Shown in pieces: positions 1-7,173 of a stretch of DNA of 21,254 bases. This DNA is from Nitrospirota bacterium (lineage in GTDB: Bacteria; Nitrospirota; Nitrospiria; Nitrospirales; UBA8639): NCBI GenBank assembly GCA_003233615.1, contig QIMB01000441.1, forward strand, positions 1 through 21,254, written 5' to 3'. A model generated the notes under the pieces. That model worked only from the letters and a program-made list of their open reading frames with translations. It had not been told where the DNA came from and made no database searches. The number at the start of each line of letters is the position of its first letter. The stretch's first letter is position 1. A program made the translations under genes and the position numbers.

Positions 1-1034
1 GTACCGATCCGGAGGTGTTGTTGCAGGATCGCCTCAAGAAAGAGAAGGAACGGCTTGATCATGCGTTGGAAGCTCTCCCCCTGCTGTGCGAACCGGTAGA
101 GCCGCCAAAGGGCGAGCTGGAACACATCCATTATTTTTGCGGCAATACGGAAATTCCTTCGGATTTACATGACCGAGAACCGCAACGAGCCGCGCTCTAC
201 AAGGCAACCGTGGCGCTTGTGCGCGCCTATGCCAATATCGCCGACGAACTGGAGGCTGCCGGATACACCGCTGCAGACATGAGCCGCATCAAACAGCAGC
301 TCACGCACTATCTGAACATTCGTGAGATTATCCGCAAGGCCAGCGGGGAGAGCTTGGACCTGAAAGCCTACGAAGCGGACATGCGCCATTTGATCGACAC
401 CTACATCGAAGCAGATGAGCCCAGGAAGATTTCCCCCTTCGATAATATGGGCCTGCTTGAATTGATCGTGAAGACCGGCATCGCTCAAGCTATTGCTAGC
501 CAGCTCGGTGGACTGAAGGGCAACAAGAATGCCGTTGCCGAGACCATTGAGAACAATGTTCGCCGAAAAATCATCAAGGAGCATCTGAACGACCCGGCGT
601 ACTACGACAAGATGTCCACATTGCTAGACGAGATTATTGCGGCGCGCAGGGCAAAAGCTATCGAATATGAAGACTACCTGAAGCGCATCGCTGAGCTGGC
701 CAAGAACGTGGAGGCCGGGCAGGCGGAGGATATGCCTGTACAGTTGAATACACCAGGACGCCGCGCTCTCTTTAACAACCTCGAACGGGGGTCCTCTCTC
801 GACGGTGCGAGTCCTTCCGCTGAGTCTTCGCCTTCCTATGCGAACGCCCGGAACAATGAGATGCTAGAACTTGCGGTGAAGATCGATGAAACCGTCAAGC
901 GTACCCGACCAGACGGCTGGCGAGGCGTGCAAGCCCGCGAACGGGTGATCAAAGCTGCCTTGTTTGGGATCTTGCAGAACGAGGATGCGGTCGAGCGCAT
1001 CTTCCTCATTATCAAGCAGCAGAAGGAATATTAA
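1..1034 (+). CDS. hsdR: Type I restriction enzyme R subunit (HsdR), C-terminal part, truncated by window start
   Basis: The reading frame is open to the first base, so the true start lies upstream; the GTG at 15 is only the first possible internal start. About 344 residues are visible. They are mostly charged helices and match the C-terminal region of HsdR proteins (the DUF3387 / T1RH-like C-terminal domain). The segment near bases 660-715, encoding YEDYLKRIAELAK, is a typical piece of that domain. HsdR is the ATP-dependent translocase and nuclease subunit of type I restriction complexes, and this end is thought to hold it to the methyltransferase core. The nuclease and helicase motifs, and hsdM/hsdS, would lie left of the window. 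The stop TAA overlaps the start of the next gene by one base (TAATG), so the two are probably translationally coupled. The family call is confident, but whether the whole system is intact cannot be judged. Confidence 0.85.
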   Translation, partial: TDPEVLLQDRLKKEKERLDHALEALPLLCEPVEPPKGELEHIHYFCGNTEIPSDLHDREPQRAALYKATVALVRAYANIADELEAAGYTAADMSRIKQQLTHYLNIREIIRKASGESLDLKAYEADMRHLIDTYIEADEPRKISPFDNMGLLELIVKTGIAQAIASQLGGLKGNKNAVAETIENNVRRKIIKEHLNDPAYYDKMSTLLDEIIAARRAKAIEYEDYLKRIAELAKNVEAGQAEDMPVQLNTPGRRALFNNLERGSSLDGASPSAESSPSYANARNNEMLELAVKIDETVKRTRPDGWRGVQARERVIKAALFGILQNEDAVERIFLIIKQQKEY

Positions 1035-1750
1035 TGGTGACACAAATCAAGCTGGGTGGCATCACCGTGGATGTGGTAAAGAAGGGCATCAAGAATATCC
1101 ACCTGAGTGTCTACCCTCCAACGGGCAGCGTGCGGATCTCTGCGCCCTTGCGAATGGACATCAATAACATTCGAGTGTTTGCCATTACAAAGCTTCCTTG
1201 GATTAAGAACCAGCAGCAAAAGCTGTCTGAACAAGCACGTGAAACGCCGCGCGAATATCTCAACCGCGAAAGCCATTTTGTTTGGGGGAAGCGTTACCTG
1301 CTTACGATCTACGAGAGCAAGCAATCTCAGTCCGTCGAATTGAAACACAACAGAATGCTCCTGTATGTTCGTCCTGGTGCAGATGAGAATAAAAAGATGG
1401 CCATTATCGAAGAATGGTATCGTACCCAACTCAAACACGCGATGATGCCCTTACTCGCAAAATGGGAACAGCTCATCGGCGTGAAAGTTGAGCAGTTTTA
1501 TGTGCAGCGCATGAAAACCAAGTGGGGCAGCTGCAACTCGAACGCACATAGTATTCGCCTCAATACAGATCTCGCAAAAAAACCCAAAGAATGCCTTGAA
1601 TACATCGTCGTTCACGAGATGGTGCACATCCTTGAGTCGACGCACAACGCCCGTTTCGTGATGCTCATGGACCGATTCATGCCCAAATGGCAATTCTATA
1701 GGGACGTGCTCAACCGCTTGCCGATTCGGTATGAGCATTGGGATTACTGA
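1034..1750 (+). CDS. YgjP/DUF45-family zinc metallopeptidase (M48-like), linked to hsdR
   Basis: This 238-residue protein ends with the hallmarks of the YgjP (DUF45, SprT-like) family. A KTKWGSCNSN segment lies at 161-170, the zinc-binding HEMVH at 194-198, and a third histidine ligand probably at H204 (STHNARF). The N-terminal half is beta-rich and lacks a signal peptide, so the protein should be cytoplasmic. Its ATG shares the A of the hsdR stop codon, which indicates coupled translation and a single transcript. Genes of this family are repeatedly found directly after hsdR in type I restriction loci, where their role is not established. Turnover or processing of restriction subunits is a reasonable guess only. 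The length is normal for the family and all catalytic residues appear intact. Confidence 0.88.
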   Translation: MVTQIKLGGITVDVVKKGIKNIHLSVYPPTGSVRISAPLRMDINNIRVFAITKLPWIKNQQQKLSEQARETPREYLNRESHFVWGKRYLLTIYESKQSQSVELKHNRMLLYVRPGADENKKMAIIEEWYRTQLKHAMMPLLAKWEQLIGVKVEQFYVQRMKTKWGSCNSNAHSIRLNTDLAKKPKECLEYIVVHEMVHILESTHNARFVMLMDRFMPKWQFYRDVLNRLPIRYEHWDY

Positions 1751-1880
1751 AGTAAGGTCAGCCATTCAACTCAACGGGATGTCCCGTGGATTGGTCTAAC
1801 ACTACATTACATCCGTTCGAGGTGTATGATATATACAGATCAATCAGCTACATTTTCACACATATTCTGAGAGGAAACAT

Positions 1881-2306
1881 ATGATTACGACTCTGACACG
1901 CAGCATTATTGGAATTTCTTTATGTGGCTTTCTTTTTTTAGGAACCAGCCTTGCGACGGAACCGGTTGAGATTGGCAATTTCATCAAGTCTCGCATTGAG
2001 ATCGGTGAGATGATGACGAGCTTTTTTAAGGGTGGCAAGGGCTATGGCGATGGACAACGGCCATCACCCGAAGCCATGCGTGAAATGGGCATGGATATTA
2101 ATCGAAAAGTCAGCGCCCTCTTAGCCACCCATGATCTCACCATTGAAAAATATCGCCAACACAGCCCTGAGGTATTCGCTGATGATGCCGCTGTACAGGC
2201 GTATCTCAATGAACATCCAGATCTACAAAAGCGATATGAAGCACTCCCACTCGATCGAATGGGCCATAGTGGCGGCAGGCGAGGATACAAAACCGGAAAA
2301 GATTGA
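1881..2306 (+). CDS. Small exported protein of unknown function
   Basis: A good ribosome binding site (GAGAGGAAACAT) stands just before the ATG. The 141-residue product begins with a basic residue and a hydrophobic stretch (about residues 8-24), followed by SLA-T at 23-26. This is a plausible Sec signal peptide cut after A25, leaving a periplasmic or secreted protein of about 116 residues. The mature part is helical and charged, with a Gly/Lys-rich patch (FFKGGKGYGDG, about 49-59) and a basic Gly-rich tail. It has no cysteine outside the signal region and no catalytic motif I recognise. It stands alone: a 130-base gap separates it from the restriction locus, and a hairpin and a bidirectional terminator follow. 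Signal peptide, strong Shine-Dalgarno sequence and coding-like composition support a real gene. The function is unknown. Confidence 0.7.
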   Translation: MITTLTRSIIGISLCGFLFLGTSLATEPVEIGNFIKSRIEIGEMMTSFFKGGKGYGDGQRPSPEAMREMGMDINRKVSALLATHDLTIEKYRQHSPEVFADDAAVQAYLNEHPDLQKRYEALPLDRMGHSGGRRGYKTGKD

Positions 2307-2323
2307 AGCTGCTGAAAGCAGCT
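2307..2323 (+). repeat. Short perfect hairpin just after the small exported gene
   Basis: Directly after the TGA of the preceding gene, AGCTGCT and AGCAGCT face each other across a GAA triloop (7-bp stem). No T-run follows, so it is unlikely to terminate alone. It could stabilise the 3' end of the message ahead of the larger terminator about 40 bases downstream. Confidence 0.45.
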
Positions 2324-2360
2324 GTAGAACAACACAGCCCGCGCAGCAAGTCATGCAGTC

Positions 2361-2423
2361 AAGAATGTCGTAGGCAAAAAAACTGCTCAAGGCAGTGCCG
2401 CTTTTTTAGCCTACGACGTTCTT
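2361..2423. terminator. Nested palindromic bidirectional terminator
   Basis: The outer arms are 2361-2375 and 2409-2423, 15 bases each with one mismatch (core GTCGTAGGC / GCCTACGAC). Inside them lie A7 (2376-2382) and T6 (2402-2407), which flank an inner ACTGC/GCAGT hairpin (82-86 with 92-96 of the 2300s) having a 5-base loop. Read on the minus strand, the inner stem runs straight into a U-run, a classical intrinsic terminator. Read on the plus strand, a T-run also follows the hairpin. It sits between two convergent genes. Its right arm includes the last codons and the stop of the kinase-like gene, so coding sequence and terminator overlap. Confidence 0.8.
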
Positions 2424-3253
2424 GGGGATTGGTCTTTTTCCTTGTTCCATTTGTACCAGACGGTTTCATTGCTGCCATGCGGATAGATACGTCGTTTGAT
2501 CGTTACGTACGGTCGCCACACATACCGGCTGTATTGCTGACTTAACTTTGACCGTTTGGCTAACAATTGTTCTGCCACTGTCATTAACTGCGGTTGAAAG
2601 GTTTTTTTATGTTTATACACATGATAGAGATCTTCCTGAATGAGCTGTTGGAAAATTTTCTCCGTAATTCCCCCCCACCAACCTCCTCGAACGGGAAGAG
2701 GCACACAAATTTGAAAGTCAATGAGATAGGGTTTGCCATCCGTTCCACAGATGATATTGCCTCGTTTGTTTAAATCCGCATAAAAAATTCGTCGCTGGTG
2801 GACTGCATCCACAATTGTTTTCAATTGATCGAAAAAATTCGGTGCTAATCCTGTCCCATGGGTCGCCACATCCTGATGCCCTGCCACGAGATGCCTTTGA
2901 TCAACGATCTGTCTTTCTATTTCATGAAGCGTCTGTCCTTCAATAAACCGATGAAAATATCCTCGCTTTCCATACCGGGGCCCCAAGTCAGGCACTCCAG
3001 GTATATCCGCAACCATGCGATAGATGGTATATTCCCGTCTGGAAATCCATGCAGCAAAGGGGCGCAACATGCGTCCCAACACGAAACGAAAATCACTCAG
3101 CTTTAAGACATAGCTCTCACTGCTAGCATTGGTATACAAAATATTGAGTGAAAAGAAATCATCTTTCAAAATGCGATGAAACATGTATTCCTGCCCGTAC
3201 AGCGTCACACGTGACGGATAATCTGACATCATGCCCTCATTTTCCAAATCCAC
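2411..3253 (-). CDS. Kinase-fold protein (RIO/WaaP/Kdo-kinase-like), substrate unknown
   Basis: The 280-residue protein has the elements of a small kinase fold. VLK with K51 would be the ATP-anchoring lysine, and E74 in SRREYTIYR the partner glutamate of helix C. A hinge-like stretch YFHRFIEGQTL lies at 99-109. The catalytic loop YADLNKRGNI has D160 and N166, and the metal-binding D179 sits in IDFQ where protein kinases have DFG. This pattern resembles lipopolysaccharide-core/Kdo kinases and RIO-type kinases more than eukaryotic-like Ser/Thr kinases, and there is no membrane segment or extra domain. The start chosen is GTG at 3253, with AAGGA seven bases upstream; ATG codons at residues 8-9 are alternatives. 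It is divergent from the GH15 gene with a short shared control region. The kinase fold is well supported, while the substrate (sugar, lipid core or protein) is not known. Confidence 0.75.
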   Translation of the reverse strand: MDLENEGMMSDYPSRVTLYGQEYMFHRILKDDFFSLNILYTNASSESYVLKLSDFRFVLGRMLRPFAAWISRREYTIYRMVADIPGVPDLGPRYGKRGYFHRFIEGQTLHEIERQIVDQRHLVAGHQDVATHGTGLAPNFFDQLKTIVDAVHQRRIFYADLNKRGNIICGTDGKPYLIDFQICVPLPVRGGWWGGITEKIFQQLIQEDLYHVYKHKKTFQPQLMTVAEQLLAKRSKLSQQYSRYVWRPYVTIKRRIYPHGSNETVWYKWNKEKDQSPRTS

Positions 3254-3378
3254 ATATTGTTCCTTAGTCTACGCATTCCATAGCCTATGATATTCCTCTA
3301 GGATACCGGAAATACTCACCTTTGGCATCTCAGAAAAGGTTCATCAATTTTGCACAGGAAGTAACCGACAAGAGAGCC

Positions 3379-5208
3379 ATGCCTTATCAACCGATTGAAA
3401 ATTACGGCCTTATCGGGAACATGCGCACGACAGCCTTGGTGGGGATGAACGGGTCTATTGATTGGCTCTGTTTTCCTCATTTCGATTCACCAAGTGTGTT
3501 TGCGGCAATTCTGGACGATTCCAAGGGTGGACGATTCTCTATTGCCCCGATTCCCAATCATGTGAAATCCAAACAATATTATTGGCCCGACACCAATGTA
3601 CTCGTGACTCGGTTCCATACATCCGATGGGGTGGGTCGAGTGGTTGATTTTATGCCTGTTGGCAAACAATCAGCCGATTGCACACAACATGGTATCGTGC
3701 GACGCATTCAAACCATTCGCGGAACCATGACATTTCGGCTGGAATGTCAGCCTTCCTTCAACTATGGCCGTGACTCCCATACCATTTCACTGACTGCCGC
3801 CAGTGCCATCTTTCAGTCACCAAGCCTCTCCCTTCGTCTAGGGGCCACGGTTCCCCTTCAAATAGAGGGTCATGCCATTGTTACTGAGTTCACGTTAGAA
3901 GAGGGAGAGACCATCGATATCTGCTTACAACCCCACGATGACAGTGACCGTCCCTCAGGATACTGTACTGAAGCCCATGCCCAAGAATTATTTACCCAGA
4001 CCGTCGGATACTGGCGCACCTGGCTATCCACATGCACCTACTCTGGTCGTTGGCGAGAGATGGTCCACCGCTCAGCCTTAGTTCTGAAACTGCTCACTTT
4101 TCAACCCACAGGTGCCATTGTCGCAGCTCCCACCTGCAGTCTTCCCGAAGATATTGGAGGCGAACGTAATTGGGACTATCGTTATACATGGATTCGAGAT
4201 GCGGCTTTTACTATTTACGGACTCCTTCGCATCGGGTTCACAGAAGAAGCCTCCCAGTTTATGCATTGGCTGGAAGCCCGCTGCCATGAATTAGGACCTG
4301 ATGGTTCGCTTCAAATCATGTATAGCATTGATGGACGCCATACGCTGACCGAAGAAACCCTTGATCATTTGGAAGGCTATCGTGGATCGTCACCGGTGCG
4401 TATTGGAAACGGGGCCTATGATCAATTACAACTCGACATTTACGGCGAACTCTTGGATTCGGTCTATCTCTACAATAAATATGGCACCCCGATTTCATAT
4501 GACCTCTGGAAACATCTTCGACGACTGATTAATTGGGTCTGCGATAATTGGCATCGGCCAGATGAAGGGGTGTGGGAAACACGCGGCGGCCAACAACATT
4601 TTGTCTACTCCAAACTCATGTGCTGGGTCGCCGTTGATCGAGGAATTCGCTTGGCCGACAAGCGGTCATTTCCAGCCGATCGGGAACGCTGGCTCAAAGT
4701 CAGGGACACCATTTATGAAGAAATCATGGAAAAAGGCTGGGACTCCAAACGACAGGCTTTTGTGCAACGCTATGGCAGCGATTCGTTAGATGCTGCGAAT
4801 CTTATGATGTCTCTCGTCTTTTTTGTCTCGCCCACAGACCCACGAATGCTCAAAACATTGGATGCCACCTTGCAATCCCGTGAAAAAGGCGGACTAGTGG
4901 CCAACGGGTTAGTGTATCGTTATAACAATACAGAAACGACAGATGGCCTTAGTGGAGAAGAAGGCACCTTTAACATCTGCACATTTTGGTTAGTTGAAGC
5001 TCTGACGCGCGCTGGCCGAGTGGATCGCAGCCGTTTGGATGATGCCCGGTTACTGTTCGAACAAATGCTGGGGTATGCCAATCATTTAGGTCTGTATGCA
5101 GAAGAAACGGGCCACCATGGCGAAGCCCTTGGGAATTTCCCACAAGCCTTTACCCATCTTGCCCTCATCAGCGCAGCCTTCAACCTCGACCGTGCATTAG
5201 GCAAATAG
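3379..5208 (+). CDS. Glycoside hydrolase family 15 (glucoamylase/trehalase-like)
   Basis: The family-typical N-terminus MPYQPIENYGLIGN begins at the ATG at 3379, giving 609 residues. An in-frame TTG at 3322 would add 19 residues but is not favoured. The N-terminal beta-sandwich (about 1-230) is followed by an alpha/alpha-barrel carrying GH15 signatures: ERNWDYRYTWIRDA (about 262-275), PDEGVWETRG (about 394-403), EEGTFNICTFWLVEAL (about 527-542) and EALGNFPQAFTHL (about 582-594). The glutamates in these last segments include the usual catalytic pair. Such enzymes release glucose from alpha-glucans or split trehalose, and sequence alone does not separate the two. There is no signal peptide, so it should act on internal glycogen, maltodextrin or trehalose. 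The length is normal and no defects are seen. The neighbouring divergent kinase-fold gene may share a promoter region. Confidence 0.93.
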   Translation: MPYQPIENYGLIGNMRTTALVGMNGSIDWLCFPHFDSPSVFAAILDDSKGGRFSIAPIPNHVKSKQYYWPDTNVLVTRFHTSDGVGRVVDFMPVGKQSADCTQHGIVRRIQTIRGTMTFRLECQPSFNYGRDSHTISLTAASAIFQSPSLSLRLGATVPLQIEGHAIVTEFTLEEGETIDICLQPHDDSDRPSGYCTEAHAQELFTQTVGYWRTWLSTCTYSGRWREMVHRSALVLKLLTFQPTGAIVAAPTCSLPEDIGGERNWDYRYTWIRDAAFTIYGLLRIGFTEEASQFMHWLEARCHELGPDGSLQIMYSIDGRHTLTEETLDHLEGYRGSSPVRIGNGAYDQLQLDIYGELLDSVYLYNKYGTPISYDLWKHLRRLINWVCDNWHRPDEGVWETRGGQQHFVYSKLMCWVAVDRGIRLADKRSFPADRERWLKVRDTIYEEIMEKGWDSKRQAFVQRYGSDSLDAANLMMSLVFFVSPTDPRMLKTLDATLQSREKGGLVANGLVYRYNNTETTDGLSGEEGTFNICTFWLVEALTRAGRVDRSRLDDARLLFEQMLGYANHLGLYAEETGHHGEALGNFPQAFTHLALISAAFNLDRALGK

Positions 5209-5647
5209 TTCTTTCCTTTTCACATTCTGCTTTTCTCATCCTCTTCTTGAGTCGTATCTATTCAGCACATCAAGTCTTCTCCTTACTGTATCGTGCGCTC
5301 CATGGACATTGTCCTCTAAATTGTCATGCTGAGCAGCGCGAAGCATCTCGCGCAACCATATGAGCGCTGAGCTGGGCACAGATTCTTCGTTGCACTCAGA
5401 ATGACAATATGGTGCTGCATAGTGACCTTCAGTATTGTAACGACCAAATAGGCCTTTCCCTGTACCTTCGTCCTTCTTCGGAACGAAACCCTGAGAGGGC
5501 GAGGGTTTATAATCGTATCGTTGAGATTCGCTTCCTATTCTGACTGGTCGTTCCTATTTGCTTTTTCCATCAACTGACCGCTAGGATTCTGCGTTCGAGA
5601 AAACCAAGGATGATGATGACTTCCCTCACTAGCAGGATGTATCGCTC
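5209..5647. other. Gene-free interval with one dispersed palindrome
   Basis: I see no credible coding sequence in these roughly 440 bases between the GH15 gene and the NiCoT-type transporter. The stretch holds the palindromic repeat at 5320-5408. A second possible hairpin near 5468-5486 (TCGTCC facing GGAACGA, imperfect) and an isolated TATAAT at about 5509-5514 are too weak to call. No riboswitch that I know is recognisable before the transporter. Confidence 0.5.
5320..5408. repeat. Dispersed palindromic element, copy 1
   Basis: The ends ATTGTCATGCTGAG and CTCAGAATGACAAT are inverted repeats with one mismatch. A second inner match pairs CGAAGCATCT with AGATTCTTCG. The whole 89-base unit could fold into one long imperfect hairpin. 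Bases 5321-5348 are identical over 28 positions to 19476-19503 in the second copy. Short imperfect palindromes ending in TGTCAT...ATGACA are common intergenic repeats in many bacteria. It has no coding capacity and may also act as a transcript end after the GH15 gene. Confidence 0.8.
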
Positions 5648-6352
5648 ATGTTGACATTGTTGGGATTGGGATTTGTTTTAGGCCTGCGGCATGCTCTTGA
5701 AGTTGACCATGCAGCAGCAATCGCTTCACTCGCCACTCACAATCGATCCGTTTTACAGACAATGAAACAGGGAATCGTCTGGGGATTCGGTCATACCGTC
5801 ACGCTGCTTCTCTTCGGCTCCGTCGTGCTCATTATCGGCGGGGTTATTCCTGAGCATGTCGCTGACGGCTTAGAATGTGCTGTTGGATTTATGCTCATTG
5901 GCTTAGGGCTTGACGTCTTCCGACGCATACGAAACGAGCGCATACATTTCCATCTCCACCAACATTCCAATGCCGCTCCTCATTTTCACGCCCATTCTCA
6001 TGCTCCGAACGTTCCCCATACTGAAGTCGCTCATCAGCATACTCACGCACAGGGGTTTCCCTACCGTGCGTTCATTGTCGGACTCATGCATGGAATGGCA
6101 GGATCAGCAGCACTCATCCTTCTCACCCTCAACACAGTCATGTCCCCGCCGATGGCCATCGGCTATATTGTTGTCTTCGGAGTCGGATCCATCCTTGGCA
6201 TGGGATTACTCTCTGTCGTCATAGCTATTCCTCTCTTGTACTCTACGCGCTCCCTCTCCTGGGTGCATCACAGCCTTCAAGCTGTGGTGGGAGTTGGCAC
6301 AATCCTTTTGGGCGGATACGTGATCTCCCAACATACACATTGGTTCATCTAG
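5648..6352 (+). CDS. NiCoT/UreH-type metal transporter with His-rich loop
   Basis: The 234-residue protein has about six hydrophobic segments. Segment one contains HALEVDH at 15-21, the HX4DH metal signature of the nickel/cobalt transporter superfamily. GFGHT at 46-50 and GLMHGMAGSAAL at 145-156 are further family motifs. Between the third and fourth segments, residues 100-133 carry 12 histidines in 34 residues, a likely metal-collecting cytoplasmic loop. The family includes NiCoT permeases and the UreH/HupE-like proteins that supply nickel for urease or hydrogenase; the compact size fits the UreH side. The direction of transport and the metal cannot be decided from sequence. AGGA lies about ten bases before the ATG. 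The gene is monocistronic, with a long gene-free leader upstream and a convergent bacterioferritin gene downstream. Confidence 0.85.
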   Translation: MLTLLGLGFVLGLRHALEVDHAAAIASLATHNRSVLQTMKQGIVWGFGHTVTLLLFGSVVLIIGGVIPEHVADGLECAVGFMLIGLGLDVFRRIRNERIHFHLHQHSNAAPHFHAHSHAPNVPHTEVAHQHTHAQGFPYRAFIVGLMHGMAGSAALILLTLNTVMSPPMAIGYIVVFGVGSILGMGLLSVVIAIPLLYSTRSLSWVHHSLQAVVGVGTILLGGYVISQHTHWFI

Positions 6353-6390
6353 GGTTTTCCCTCAACGACATCCTTCCCAACGTTTTTCGC

Positions 6391-6444
6391 AAAAAAAAAC
6401 AAGGGCTTTTCGAGATGAATAATTCATCTCGAAAAGCCCTTGTT
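6391..6444 (-). terminator. Strong intrinsic terminator of the bacterioferritin gene, perfect 22-bp stem
   Basis: The arms 6398-6419 and 6423-6444 are perfect complements over 22 bases, separated by the three bases TAA. On the minus strand the stem is followed by a run of U (the A-run at 6391-6399), and the first stem base lies about 20 bases after the bacterioferritin stop. No T-run follows on the plus strand, so it is mainly the minus-strand terminator. It may also shield the 3' end of the convergent transporter message. Confidence 0.92.
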
Positions 6445-6463
6445 GACGAACTGCGTTTTGTAT

Positions 6464-6937
6464 TTATTCTTCGTGCATGTGTTGGCTCAGATAATTTTCA
6501 ACGCCCACTTGCTTAATGGTTTCAAGCTGGGTCTCAATCCAATCAATATGTTCTTCTTCGCTCGTAATAATCGCTTCCAGCTTGCCTCGCGTGGTGTAAT
6601 CCCCCACATCCGTACAATGTTTGATGGCTTCAGCTAATAACTTCACCGCCTCACGCTCAAGATTCAAATCGGATTTGAGCTGTTCCGGAACGGTTTCTCC
6701 AATCTTCAATGTCCCTAATCGCTGCAAATTCGGGAAACCATCCAAATACAGAATATGCTCGATGATTTCTTCAGCATGCTTCATTTCGTCGATAGCATGT
6801 TTCTTCACCTCTTTGTGGAGTTGATCGTAACCCCAATTCCCACACATTTCTCCATGGAGAAAATACTGATTAATGGCTGTTAATTCATTCGTTAACAGTT
6901 TATTCAGAAAATCAATAACACCTTTTTTAGCTTTCAT
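6464..6937 (-). CDS. bfr: Bacterioferritin
   Basis: The 157-residue protein is full length for bacterioferritin. It keeps every ferroxidase ligand at the standard number: E18 (NELTAINQY), E51 and H54 (DEMKHAEE), E94 (LEREAV), and E127 with H130 (SEEEHIDW). M52, the residue that binds heme between two subunits, is also present, which separates it from ferritins and Dps. It should form a 24-subunit cytoplasmic shell that oxidises Fe2+ and stores the mineral, protecting against iron-driven oxidative damage. The ATG is preceded by an excellent Shine-Dalgarno sequence, AAGGAGG. A candidate sigma-70 promoter lies about 100 bases upstream and a strong terminator follows. No bacterioferritin-associated ferredoxin gene is adjacent. 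Confidence 0.96.
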   Translation of the reverse strand: MKAKKGVIDFLNKLLTNELTAINQYFLHGEMCGNWGYDQLHKEVKKHAIDEMKHAEEIIEHILYLDGFPNLQRLGTLKIGETVPEQLKSDLNLEREAVKLLAEAIKHCTDVGDYTTRGKLEAIITSEEEHIDWIETQLETIKQVGVENYLSQHMHEE

Positions 6938-7038
6938 GACATCCTCCTTGCGTAATAAATGGACTGACCATTCAGATTCTACAATTTCATAATTCTTTCA
7001 GAACGATATTCGTCTCAATTGCGACTGTTTCTTAGATT

Positions 7039-7068
7039 ATTTTATCGGTCATTTCTCAAGAGAGTCAA
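7039..7068 (-). promoter_or_regulatory. Candidate sigma-70 promoter of bacterioferritin
   Basis: On the minus strand, TTGACT (7068-7063) and TAAAAT (7044-7039) are separated by 18 bases. The distance to the bacterioferritin ATG is about 100 bases, which leaves a moderately long untranslated leader. The match to consensus is good but unproven. No clear Fur box was recognised around it. Confidence 0.5.
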
Positions 7069-7173
7069 GTCTTTTATGTAAGTGAATATAACTAGCATTG
7101 ATTGTTCTTCTCAATATCGTTGATTCGAATTTTCAAGATCACCGGACTGTACAGCTTCTTCCTCTATCATTTC

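Noticed and set aside
165..584. Long open frame on the minus strand inside hsdR
   Set aside because: It lies wholly antisense to a recognisable HsdR domain and resembles no known family; it is a mirror of the real codon pattern.
3322..3378. TTG start 19 codons upstream of the GH15 gene
   Set aside because: The family N-terminus begins at the ATG at 3379 and the upstream residues match nothing expected.
5438..5560. AACGACCA and TGGTCGTT inverted about 100 bases apart, both beside AATAGG-type sequence
   Set aside because: Too short and too far apart to separate from chance without genome-wide comparison.
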